Shown in pieces: positions 1 through 9,492 of a stretch of DNA of 53,962 bases (positions within the stretch are counted from its first letter, which is position 1; every line of letters starts with the position of its first letter). The DNA lies in contig MJGA01000073.1 in the NCBI GenBank assembly GCA_001910725.1, forward strand, positions 1 to 53,962, read 5' to 3'. Under the pieces are notes generated by a model, which saw only the letters and a list, made by a program, of their open reading frames with translations, was not told the origin of the DNA and searched no databases. Position numbers and translations under genes: made by a program. The DNA is from Phanerodontia chrysosporium (lineage: Eukaryota > Basidiomycota > Agaricomycetes > Polyporales > Phanerochaetaceae).

Positions 1-1
1 A

Positions 2-3000
2 GCCGACTCGTCACCGTGCGAGGGCTGTGAACTCGGCAAATCTCGCCGAGATCCCTTTCCGCCATCTGACTCGCGCGCCAAGCATCCTTTGGACTTGGTG
101 CACATGGACCTTGTCGAGTATCCGTCACTCTCCATTGATGGGTACAAGTACGCGATGACTACCCTCGACGATCATTCCTCTTTCGGTGTCGCCTGGTACC
201 TTAAACGGAAATCAGACGCCCTCTCGTGCCTTAAGCGGTACAAAGCTTGGGCCGAGACTCAGACCGAGCGGAAGCTTAAGTGCATCCGATCGGACCGAGG
301 GGGGGAGTTCTTCGGCCGCGACTTCGACGAGTTCCTTGCAGAGCATGGCATAGAGCGCCAGCAGAGCGTCGCCAGATCACCACAACAAAACGGACGAGCG
401 GAACGATGGCAGCAGACAATTGCCAATAAGGCTGAGGCTATGCGACATCATGCCGGACTCTCATCAGGGTTCTGGAAGCTTGCCTCCGAAGCCGCCGTTC
501 ACATCTACAATCGGCAACCGCTCCGACGTCTCAAGTGGAAGCCGCCCATTACCGCATGGGATGGCACAGTGCCGGACGTTTCATATTTCCGCGTATTTGG
601 CTGTAAAGCCTACGTACACATACACAAGGACGCACGCCAGAATAAGCTGCAGCCTAAGGCTAAAGTAATGGTGTTTGTCGGCTATGAACCTGGTTCAAAG
701 GGTTACAGGTTCTGGGATAAAAGTAGCCGTTCCATCGTCGTGTCCCGCGATGTGACCTTCGATGAGAAGTCCTTCCCTAATAAGGAACCACAGGCTAGTC
801 AAGCAGACGAACCTGATGATGCCGCACCTCCTTTCCGGAACCCAACGCCGGAACCGGACATTGATCCGGAACAAGACCTCCCTGACGTCTTACCCGATGA
901 GGCACCGCATCCGCGCCCTGACAATGCGCTAAGCGATAGCGATAGTGACCTCGAAGATCTGTACCAAGATCCACCACCTAAGCCACAACCTCAACAGCAC
1001 CCACCAGAACCAGTCCCACGGGCAGAGCCACAGCCGCCGCCCATACAACCTCGTTATCCTCGATATCCTTCACCTCCCCGCATGGCACGTAGACGACAGC
1101 GCTCTTCTCCTTCACCAGAGAGAGCACAGCAACGTCGCGGACATTCATCCCCACGTCGCGAGTTACGTCGCCCTGATACTCCAGAGAACCGCGAAGAGCA
1201 CAGACGTGCCCGCGAGTGGCTCAGAGATCACGGCCCGTTCCAGCCGCAAGCGCCCGCTCCACCGCCTCCGGAACCCGTTCCCGATCATCCATACCAAAGA
1301 CCACGGCGCCAGAACGCCGGTCAGCGGAGAGTTCCGGATAATTCATATGGCGATGTTCCACCTACGGAAGCGTGGCGGCAGCAGGAACGAGACATCAGAC
1401 GTGATCAACGCGAAGCTAGACAGCGCGCTGAGGAGTACCAACAATGGCGTGAGTCTATTCCCATCCCCAGCGATGACTCTTCATCGTCGCATGGTGGATC
1501 GGATGCAGATGTAGAGACAGATCCCGATCACCCCATGAGCGGCACGCTCTCGGGTTCTTATCGCGAACTGCTCATGCATGCCACGCAAGTTGACCCTCAG
1601 ACCTACAAGGAAGCGATGTCTAGACCTGATGCGAAGCAGTGGGAGATTGCAATGCTTGAGGAATTGAAATCTCACGAGGAAAACAAGACTTGGATTCTGG
1701 TTACACGACCGCGTAATCGACGGATCGTGAAATGCAAATGGGTGTTTGTCATCAAGGCTGACGGCCGCTACAAAGCGCGCCTCGTGGCCAAAGGATTCAC
1801 TCAGGTACAGGGTATAGACTTTCAGGAAACCTTCTCTCCCGTCGCACGATATGAAGCTATACGCTTCTTGCTCGCACATGCCGCACTCGAAAATTGGGAA
1901 ATCGAGGCAATGGATATAAAAACGGCCTTCCTGTATGGCGAGCTCGACGAGGAGATCTACATGGAACAACCAGAAGGTTTCGTGGAGAAGGGAAAGGAGC
2001 ACATGGTGTGCAAGCTGCAGAAGGCAATCTACGGCCTGAAGCAAGCCTCTCGCACCTGGAATCAGAAGTTACACCAAACTCTGATAGGCATCGGTTTCGA
2101 ACGTACCCGGTCAGATGCCGGGGTATACGTCTACGAGCAGAAGAAGGGCCACATGATCCTTATCGTCTACGTCGACGATCTGCTCCCAATGGGTCCGAGC
2201 AAATCTGAGATTGATCGCGTCAAGAAGGTTCTCGCAGACAAATTCCAAATGCGGGACCTCGGCCCGGCGGACACCTTCCTGGGCATGCGCATCACTCGTG
2301 ATCGCTTGAAGCGGCAACTGGAACTGGATCAGCAGAACTACATCGAGCAGGTCCTCACACGCTTCCAGATGCACAATGCAAAGCCGCAAAAAACCCCACT
2401 GCCTGAAGGATTACACCTCGAGAAGGCAGAAGATGGCTACAAGGCCAACGCGACGCTACTACATCAGTACCAGACCATGATCGGTAGCTTGATCTATTGC
2501 ATGATCGGGTCACGGCCCGACATAGCATACGCCGTCACTCGTCTCTCCCAGTACATGTCCAATCCCACACCCACGCACGTTGAGCATGCGAAACATGTCT
2601 TGCGATACCTCCGTGCGACAAGTGACTTCCGCATCCGTTTCCAGGGTTCCGGTTAATCGGGCCTGATTGGTTATTCGGATGCAGACTGGGGTGAGAATCG
2701 AGATAACCGACGATCGACTACTGGCTACACGTTCCTCATGGCTGATGCCGCTGTCACATGGGTTTCCCGGATGCAGCGGACCGTAGCACGCTCCTCGACT
2801 GAAGCCGAATACATGGCGCTTTCTGACGCATGTTCGGAGGTTGCCTGGCTGACGTCACTCCAACGCGAGATCGGATTCCCACAGAAGGGTCCGGTGCCCA
2901 TGGTTTCAGACAACCAAGGCGGAATTTTCCTCGCTATCAATCCCGCGCATGATCGTCGCCTCAAGCATGTGGACATTCGATATCACTTCATCCGCGAGTT

Positions 3001-3139
3001 CGTAGAGGACAAACGCGTCGAGATAGTGTACATCTCCACCGACGACATGATCGCCGACATTCTCACCAAGCCGCTAGGTGCGAAGAAGCACGAGAAGTTC
3101 CGAAAGGCTCTCGGCCTCGTATCTTCCAAGGACTTGTAA
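2..3139 (+). pseudogene. copia polyprotein: integrase, reverse transcriptase, RNase H (one internal stop)
   Basis: The frame is open from base 2 and starts within the GAG-pre-integrase zinc region (CEGCELGKSRRDPFP). The integrase core shows the D, D, E triad at LVHMDLVEYP, SDRGGEFF and QQNGRAERW, followed by the GYEPGSKGYRFW segment. A proline/glutamine-rich linker of about 250 residues leads to reverse transcriptase (KARLVAKGFTQ, the MDIKTAFLYGEL block, catalytic YVDD near 2170). RNase H ends with SSTEAEYMALSDA. A TAA at 2654-2656 interrupts the frame between RT and RNase H (..GSG-stop-SGLIGYSDADW..), while downstream sequence continues in the same frame to a stop at 3139. The single lesion and otherwise intact domains suggest a young, recently disabled copy. 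Confidence 0.92.
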
Positions 3140-3150
3140 ACGAGTGGGAG

Positions 3151-3440
3151 TGTCAGATCTTGGGCGTTTACCGTCCTGATATGGTAGGGCGCATCAGCGC
3201 CACCAAGCCCCAGCGTTCCGCATATGGACACCTCTCTCGTAGCACTGTAGTACATGCGTCAGCACCTCGAATATATGGCCATTATGCTCACTAATATGCA
3301 GTAGAATTATTCATCATCTTGTAAAGACGATGACTGTGTATTCTGGTCCAGTAAACCCGCTTACATACAGTAGTCCTAGACATGTATATATACCGGCTCT
3401 GTAGCACCAGAATAAATAAGTTCAGAGTACATTCTTCACA
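3151..3440 (+). repeat. 3' LTR of the copia element
   Basis: A purine tract (CGAGTGGGAG, 3141-3150) directly precedes TGTCAGATC, the expected LTR start. A TATATATA box lies at about 3383-3391 and an AATAAA-type polyadenylation signal (GAATAAATAAG) near 3412. The end is at CA near 3438-3440, where the ParB-like reading frame resumes on the other strand. Length about 290 bp. Confidence 0.8.
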
Positions 3441-5465
3441 CCCAGCAGTTTCTTGTACACCTTGGTCATATTCGTGTTCGCCTCGTCGATAGTGGCTTGT
3501 GTACCTGATGCGCGCTGCTGCGCCCAGTACTCCATGCTCCTGTCGAGTTCGTCCGCTGTCGGGCAATCCTTGATAATACGCCCCATTCCGTCGAAATGTA
3601 CCCAGAGCGTTTCGACGACATTCGAGGCGATCTGGTGTCCAACACATAGTCAGTAAAGCAATCACCTCCTTCGCCTGCTGCACTCACCGCGCCGTACACG
3701 TTGAGCAAATGCGAAACCAAGTACGAAACCTTCCAGATCGGATGCTCCACGAGCGGGTTTTTGGCCTCGATGAGATGCATAAGGAGCTGCAGAGAGTGAG
3801 GGACACGAAGCAAAGCAGCCACCGGAGCTGACTTCCGCGGCGTCTCCTTCTGCTTCTTCGCCATCGCAGCCGTCGCAGTCGCAACGTCGACACCTTTCGA
3901 TGTCGACGCCGCTTTCCCTGCGCCCTTCGCCTTCGCCGCCTTGCCGCCCTTCGTCGTCTTCGCCGCGGATTTGCTCGACTGTGCCGAGGTCGCCACCTCC
4001 GCGGCCGTCTCATCAGCGACATCGACGCCCTTCGCGCCCTCGATGGCCTCGTCCGCGTTTGCAGCGGTCATCGTCCCCAAGCTTGCTTCCAGCTTGCTCT
4101 CGGCGAGCGCGGTCAACCCGTCAGCCGTGGCCTTCTTCTCGCCGTAAACGAGGCCGTCGCGCTCGATCGCAAGCAGCCCGACGATCATCTCGAGAAACTC
4201 CTCAGGTGTCTCGCCGCGCAACGTCTCGTTGAAGTTTCGCGCCATCTCGTACAACTCGTCCTGGGTCATCTTGTCTGCAATGTAATGAGTACTTCAATAT
4301 ATCGGTGTAGAAGTCCCGAGTAATGCCTTACCGCGGTCGTAGATCGCAACCAACCACCAACCGCTTGCTTTCTGGATGTCCTGCCACTTCTTCGTCTCCT
4401 GCTTCGCGGCCTCGAGAACCGCGACGGTGGCGTGGTACTCTTGAGCTTCTGGTATGTTCTCATGGTTCAAATTCCCCTTCTTCTCTTCTTCGTCGATCTT
4501 GTTCTTCAGGTGTTTCAATGTGTCTTGCAACCCGTGAATTCGTACCGCCCCTTGTATAACCCGATTGTCGACGATCTTCATGTACTGCCGCAGGGCTGCT
4601 AGACGATGCTGCCCACCGGAGACCGCGATGTACTTGACATTGTCCTTCAGCAGAGAATCTAGCGTCGGCCAGACGTCTTCGCTCGCCGTGAAAATGTCGA
4701 GGTTCTGCAGTGCCGCGTAGCTGGAACACTTGGCCAGACGCTCTGCCGCGTCCGGCTTCAGATCAGTTCCAACCTTTAGCGGCACCTTGAACATCGTGGT
4801 GCGGTCAACCCGCCGGATGCCCTCGTCCTCGTACCGACGGACGAGGTTCGTCAGCGCCTGGTTATGGACTATTCGTTTGACCCAGCGGCCAAACTCAGGA
4901 CGGACCGCGTCGTCCGCGAGCCAGTTGACACGGGCGAAGCCCATGAACGCGTCCGTGATGTTCACGCGAATTCGTGTGATGACGTGCGGGTCGAACGCGG
5001 TCTTGCTTGGCGGCAGGGTCGAAAGCTCGTCCAAAACGCTACGGAGCTCTCGCGCCTGGTAGCGATGCGATTTAGCAAGACAAGGTACGCGATTAGAGAC
5101 TTAACACGTACGTAGCGCGTGGTTGCGTCCTCATTCTCGTCAACCCATTGCTCCTCCTCTTGGCTGTCCTTGTCGACAGCCTTCCCCTTCCCTTTACGAG
5201 GAGGATCGCCTTCGACGATGCCTCCATCGGTGTCGCCTTCGTCGGCTGATACATCTTCGTCAATTACTTCGACCTCATCGTCCGCGTCGTTCGTGCGCTG
5301 AGGCTTCTTTGTGGAGCTCTCAACCGGTTTGTCGTTATCTCCTGCCTCCTGAGCCTTCTTGCGAGGTGCTCGGGTTGTTTTCTTCGGCTCCTTGCCGCTC
5401 TGGCTTTTGATATTTGCCATTGCACGCTTCAGGGCGGCAGTTGACATAGACGGAGCTTTCGGCAT
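3441..5465 (-). pseudogene. ParB/sulfiredoxin-like domain protein, copy 1, interrupted by copia
   Basis: Four exons on the minus strand: 5465-5112, 5055-4332, 4274-3688 and 3631-3441, with introns of about 56, 57 and 56 nt bounded by GTACGT..CAG, GTAAGG..CAG and GTGAGT..CAG. The first is a Lys/acidic low-complexity N-terminus (MPKAPSMST..). Exon 2 holds a conserved fold ending in YIAVSGGQHRLAALRQYMK, which resembles the signature box of the ParB/sulfiredoxin/DGQHR superfamily, then KASGWWLVAIYD. Exon 3 begins ELYEMARNF.. and runs into Ala/Lys-rich sequence. Exon 4 (ETLWVHFDGMGRIIKDCP..) is cut at 3440 by the copia LTR, so roughly 60% of the E2 homologue is missing. The start at 5465 is chosen by position relative to copy 2. 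The function is inferred only from the motif: DNA binding, nuclease or nucleotide chemistry all occur in this superfamily. Confidence 0.75.
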
Positions 5466-5757
5466 GTTTCCTGTAGATATTCTGTGAGAATAATACATGC
5501 AAAACATCTAGCACCAAACGTACCAGAGTTGTTGAAGTGATTCGAATAGATTCTGAGGCGGTGACGACAATGACGGTGGTGGAGGGACCGAGGACGAGAG
5601 GGCGATGGAGGATTGGGCACGATAGCATCGATTGATGTGGTATCCCAAACGGGTAGTTAACTAATTCACGGTAAATATTTAATTATGGATATCTCCTGAT
5701 TTGTAGTTATCGTGTGGGTGATGATGAGGATATGTATTGATCAACGCTATACTTGCG
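5466..5757. promoter_or_regulatory. putative promoter interval of ParB-like gene copy 1
   Basis: About 290 bp between the presumed start codon of copy 1 and the first palindrome of the adjacent array. No convincing TATA box was found; an AT-rich stretch lies at 5650-5710. Because the array begins directly upstream, any factor that binds the palindromes would sit in the promoter of this gene. Confidence 0.35.
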
Positions 5758-6301
5758 CCGCGAATGTCTCGATACACTCGCGGCTGGACACCACTCAAGT
5801 ATGGTTGCGCCGCGAATGCGTCGACACACTCGCGGCGGGACACCAGTCAAGTACGGTTGCGCCGCGATTGTGTCGACACACTCGCGGCGGGACACCAGTC
5901 AAATAAGGTCGCGCCGCGAATGTCTCGATACACTCGCGGCTGGACCTCACTCAAGTACCCTCCCGCCGCGAATGTCTCGATACACTCGCGGCTGGACTTC
6001 ACTCAAGTACGGCTGCGCCGCGAGTGTCTCGACACACTCGCGGCGGGACACCACTCAAGGACGGTTGCGCCGCGAGTGTCTCGACACACTCGCGGCTGGA
6101 CACCACTCAAGGACGGTTGCGCCGCGAGTGTCTCGACACACTCGCGGCGGGACACCAGTCAAATATGGTCGCGCCGCGAATGTCTCGATACACTCGCGGC
6201 TGGACCTCACTCAAGTACCCCCGCCGCGAATGTCTCGATACACTCGCGGCTGGACACCAGTCAAGTACGGTTGCGTCGTGAGTATCTCGACACACTCGCG
6301 G
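5758..6301. repeat. E1 palindrome array 1: 11 units, 52-bp period
   Basis: Imperfect 26-bp palindromes start at 5758, 5810, 5862, 5914, 5966, 6018, 6070, 6122, 6174, 6224 and 6276. The period is 52 bp except once (50). Each has left half CCGCG(A)RTGTCTC and a near-inverse right half, with TCGA at the dyad. The spacers are also about 26 bp and are themselves conserved (GGACACCACTCAAGTAC type), which excludes a CRISPR array. The array lies between ParB-like copy 1 and gene A. Confidence 0.95.
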
Positions 6302-6463
6302 CTGGCCCACACCCCACGTGGATGGTGAAATACCAGCAAGGTTAGAGCAATTTGACCTTATCTCAAAGGCCACCATAAGTCACACAAATCATTTCCATTA
6401 CTCGAGATAGACTGGATACATTTACAAGAGATTTGTACAGCAGATAACGGATATAGCAATGAG

Positions 6464-7131
6464 CTATTCATAGAAGCAGATGCACATTTCGATCTGAGAG
6501 AGCTCCTGGTGGATTGAGACCTCAAACGGGAGCGCGTAGTCACCGGACCACTCATACTTGAACTCGCCGTTGAACATCAAAAGCATCCGCAGACCATGAC
6601 TCCACACGAGGTGACGCATGGCAATTTCCCACGCAGTCTCTCCGTATTTCTGGATACACTCCGGCTGGGTTCAACAGTGAGCTCGCTGTCGCACTATGCA
6701 TCATTATCGTCCATCAACTCACCGCGAAATCGCGGAGGGCGGTCCATGCCGGGTCGCCGGAAGTCATTCCGTTGATATCCAGGTTCATCCTCAGGATTTG
6801 GCCAGCAATCGACCGCGCGCTGGTGAGTATGCGCACGAACCTGGCCCTCTTGACGTCCCGGGCATCATCGTGCTGCCGCGCGTACTCTGCGAAATCTCCC
6901 TCGAAGTTGTCCCGATCTCGTTCGTGGTACTTCTCCCCAGACAAACCATCGAAGTCCCAATATCGCTCAACCGCGTATTCTACCTCGCGGAGCATCCTCC
7001 CACGTCGATCCTGCCAAACTCTTCATCAGTACCCTCTTCACTTCAGCGAAAACCTTACTTACATGAGATGAGGCACGCTCGCCATCGTCGACCTCTTCGG
7101 TCACGGCACGAGATGGAGCGTTTGTGGACAT
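6464..7131 (-). CDS. E1 gene A: 185-aa protein of unknown function
   Basis: Three exons give an uninterrupted frame: 7131-7063, 7010-6723 and 6664-6464, separated by introns of 52 and 58 nt (GTAAGT..CAG, GTGAGT..CAG), all phase 0. The start ATG is at 7131 and the TAG stop at 6464. The product begins MSTNAPSRAVTEEVDDGE, continues with an acidic/aromatic block (ERYWDFDGLSGEKYHERDRD, NFEGDFAEYARQHDD), a basic amphipathic stretch (RARFVRILTSARSIAGQILRM) and ends HLVWSHGLRMLLMFNGEF..ICFYE. No known domain was recognised. Conservation of exon structure and protein sequence with gene B supports it as real. It lies between the two 52-bp palindrome arrays of E1, so it may be an accessory gene of the element; that is inference. 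Confidence 0.7.
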
Positions 7132-7479
7132 TATGATGAGGGGGTGGTGGTGGTGGTGGTGGTCTTTCAAGTCGCTCAGCATTTCCCTTGCACGAGATTG
7201 CTACTGATAAGAAGTTGGTCACATGTTGTATGCACCTGTTTGCAGATAGATTGACCAGCTGATGGCTGTGGAATGGACATTCCCGTCTTTGCATTTGTTT
7301 TTTTATAGTATGTTTGTGGCAGACATATGCAATTTCTGACATCCCAGATAGTACGATCTATACTATGTGACCGACACAAACATCCGTAAAACTGGTCGTG
7401 GCACAAATCTCTTCTTTAACCCATGTCTGAACCCTCTGGACGTCTGTCTGTTGTCATGTGCGTTCTGGGCCAGCCAACG

Positions 7480-7921
7480 CCGCGAGTGTCTCGACACACT
7501 CGCGGCTGGACACCACTCAAGTACCCTCCCGCCGCGAGTGTCTCGACAAACTCGCGGCTGGACACCACTCAAGTACCCTCCCGCCGCGAGTGTCTCGACA
7601 CACTCGCGGCTGGACATCACTCAAGTACCCTCCCGCCGCGAGTGTGTCGAGACACTCGCGGCTGGACCTCACTCAAGTAGGGCTGCGCCGCGAGTGTCTC
7701 GACACACTCGCGGCTGGACATCACTCAAGTACCCTCCCGCCGCGAGTGTGTCGAGACACTCGCGGCTGGACCTCACTCGAGTACGGTTGCGCCGCGAGTG
7801 TCTCGACACACTCGCGGCTGGACATCACTCAAGTACCCTCCCGCCGCGAGTGTCTCGACACACTCGCGGCTGGACATCACTCGAGTACGGTTGCGCCGCG
7901 AGTGTCTCGACACACTCGCGG
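7480..7921. repeat. E1 palindrome array 2: 9 units, exact 52-bp period
   Basis: 26-bp palindromes start at 7480, 7532, 7584, 7636, 7688, 7740, 7792, 7844 and 7896, each exactly 52 bp apart. The usual core is GTGTCTCGACACAC; units at 7636 and 7740 have the core in reverse orientation (GTGTGTCGAGACAC). The array lies just upstream of gene A's 5' region and downstream of gene B. Confidence 0.95.
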
Positions 7922-8077
7922 CTCGCCCACACCCCACAACGATGTTAGAACACATACAGTTTACCCCGCTGTCACCTTATCTCAAAGCCCACCCCCTTAT
8001 AAGTCAGACGAACAATCTTTCTTACTCCAGATAGACTGCATACAGATCGTCACTATGACAATAATGAGGAATACTAT

Positions 8078-8733
8078 TTACAAGTAGCGACATTTCTCGC
8101 GCTGCGCGAGCTCCTGATGCAATGTGAACTCAAAGTCGAAACTCTCGGACATAGTAAAATGGAAATCGCGCTGAAACGTCCTAAGCCAGTGCAGACCATG
8201 ACTCCGCACGAGGTGATACATCGCAATGTTCCAGGGACTCGGTCCGAAATGCTCCCGACAATACGTCTGGATTCGATAGTAAGCCCGCTTTCACACTATG
8301 CATCAATCTCGTTCACGAACTCACCCCGGTGTCACGGATCGTCGTCCAGGCCTCGTCACCCCGCGACATATCGTTGATATTCAGGTTCATCCTCAGGATC
8401 ATTCCAGCAATCGCCCGCGCGCTGTGGAGTATGCGCACGAACCTGGCCTTCTTGACGTCCTCAGCGTCATCGTTCTGCCGTGCGTACTCTGCGAAATCTC
8501 CCTCGAAGTTGTCCCAATTTCAATCGCGGTACCACGGCCCAGACAAACCCTCGAACTTCCAATGCTCCTCAAACACGTATTGTCGGTTGCGCACCGGGCT
8601 CCCATCTCCGTTCTGCCAAACTCTTCATCAGTACCATCTTCACCTCGGCGAAAACCTTACTTACGCCAGGTGAGGCATGCTCCCCATCCTCGACCTCTTC
8701 GGGGACGGCACGCGAATCAGTAGTGCTGGACAT
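8078..8733 (-). pseudogene. E1 gene B: paralogue of gene A with a nonsense codon
   Basis: Exons 8733-8665, 8612-8325 and 8266-8078 match gene A in order; exons 1 and 2 have identical lengths (69 and 288 nt) and the splice sites correspond. The protein begins MSSTTDSRAVPEEVEDGE and ends AQREKCRYL. A TGA at 8522-8520 interrupts exon 2 at the position where gene A has an Arg (..WYRD-stop-NWDNFEGDF..), consistent with a CGA to TGA transition. Downstream the frame is intact, and RARFVRIL/KARFVRIL and IAGxILRMNLxIN are conserved. It is probably a recently inactivated duplicate. Function unknown. Confidence 0.7.
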
Positions 8734-9074
8734 TACGAGGGTGGATGGTGGTGGTGGTCTTTCAAGTCGCCCAGCACTGCCCTGGCGCGAGATCGCTACT
8801 GATAAGAATTTGATCACATGTTGTATGCACCCGTTTGCAGATAGATTGACCAGCTGATGGCGGTGGAATGGACATTCCCGCCTTTGCATCTGTTTATTAA
8901 TATATTTGTGGCAGACATATGCATTTTCTGACATCCCAGATAGTATAATCTGTACTATTTGGCTAACCCAAAGTCGGTAAAATTTATTTGTCATGGCACA
9001 AATCCCTTCTTTAACCCCTCTTTTAACCCTCTCGACACCTATCAATTCTCATCTGCGTTCTGGGCCCCCCAACG

Positions 9075-9243
9075 CCGCGCCTGTCTCAGAACAGTCGCGG
9101 CTGACCCACGTCCATATGGGTCCATCACTCATCCTGTCAGTCCGCCGCGAGTGTCTCAGAACATTCGCGGCTGACCCATGTCCATATGGCTCCATCGCTC
9201 ATCATCACCTCAGTCCGCCGCGAGTGTCTCAGAACATTCGCGG
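9075..9243. repeat. E1 subterminal palindrome cluster (3 units)
   Basis: Three degenerate 26-bp dyads at 9075-9100, 9145-9170 and 9218-9243, of form CCGCG..TGTCTC / AGAACA..CGCGG, spaced 70 and 73 bp. The spacers share CTGACCCATGTCCATATGG-type sequence. Related dyads occur at 34013 and 34083 near the second copy of this terminus. Confidence 0.85.
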
Positions 9244-9487
9244 CGCATAGGCTGTCTCAACACTACTTCACATTCCTTACCTTCAACCCTATCAATACCT
9301 TACATATACCCTTCTTTTACCTACCCAGGACCCATATTAGACCCTGTACCCCTTCCGTAACCATAACCTACCTGCACCATACTTATATCCTAGTTGAACC
9401 CACCTTAACCCATGAATAACCCTCAACCCGTACTTAGCCCCATCCTGAACCCAACATGTACCCTAAACCGACAGCAAGAATCTAGGC
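9244..9487. other. E1 right end: C-rich strand-asymmetric terminus
   Basis: The plus strand is rich in AACCC/CCCTA motifs, finishing with CCCTAAACCGACAGCAAG and then AATCTAGGC before ATAAT at 9488-9492. The same last 90 bp occur at 34160-34251, again ending at ATAAT, which fixes this as an element boundary. The sequence to its right is an unrelated gypsy reading frame in one case and an unrelated structured segment in the other. Confidence 0.75.
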
Positions 9488-9492
9488 ATAAT

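Larger units (their letters stand above)
1..3440 (+). mobile_element. Ty1/copia LTR retrotransposon, 3' part
   Basis: The order integrase, reverse transcriptase, RNase H followed by an LTR is that of Ty1/copia (Pseudoviridae) elements. The 5' LTR, gag and protease lie outside the window. The right end falls inside exon 4 of the minus-strand ParB-like gene copy 1, so this element inserted into that gene after E1 was in place. The LTR ends at ...TTCTTCA (3438) or ...TTCTTCACA (3440). A target duplication such as CACCC would have to be sought left of the unseen 5' LTR. Confidence 0.93.
5758..9070. repeat. tandem duplication of an array-plus-gene unit
   Basis: Array 1 plus gene A with its upstream region (5758 to about 7479) is matched by array 2 plus gene B with its upstream region (7480 to about 9070). 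Homology includes the right edges of the arrays (GCCCACACCCCAC), the three exons, both introns and about 300 bp upstream, including shared runs such as GCAGATAGATTGACCAGCTG. The copies have clearly diverged, so the duplication is old. Confidence 0.8.
3441..9487 (-). mobile_element. E1: candidate novel element with ParB-like gene and palindrome arrays (left side truncated)
   Basis: The segment holds, right to left: a C-rich terminus next to ATAAT (9488-9492), a loose palindrome cluster, paralogous gene B, a 52-bp palindrome array, paralogous gene A, a second 52-bp array, and the ParB-like gene copy 1. Its right-hand terminal sequence recurs at 34160-34251 and its gene recurs in E2 with the same orientation relative to palindromes and terminus. 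At the right end it cuts a gypsy open reading frame. The left end is not visible because the copia insertion and the window edge intervene. No transposase, integrase or tyrosine recombinase motif was recognised inside. Confidence 0.6.

Noticed and set aside
5737..6345. Long open frames with repeated CLDTLAAG/SRHTRGW/STHSRLD peptides across the E1 arrays (also 7367-8087)
   Set aside because: Artefacts of 52-bp repeats that lack stops in several frames at once; 52 is not a multiple of three, so each frame cycles through the same three peptides.
5758..7921. CRISPR-like repeat-spacer appearance of the arrays
   Set aside because: Spacers are conserved between units and between arrays, and the context is a eukaryotic genome.
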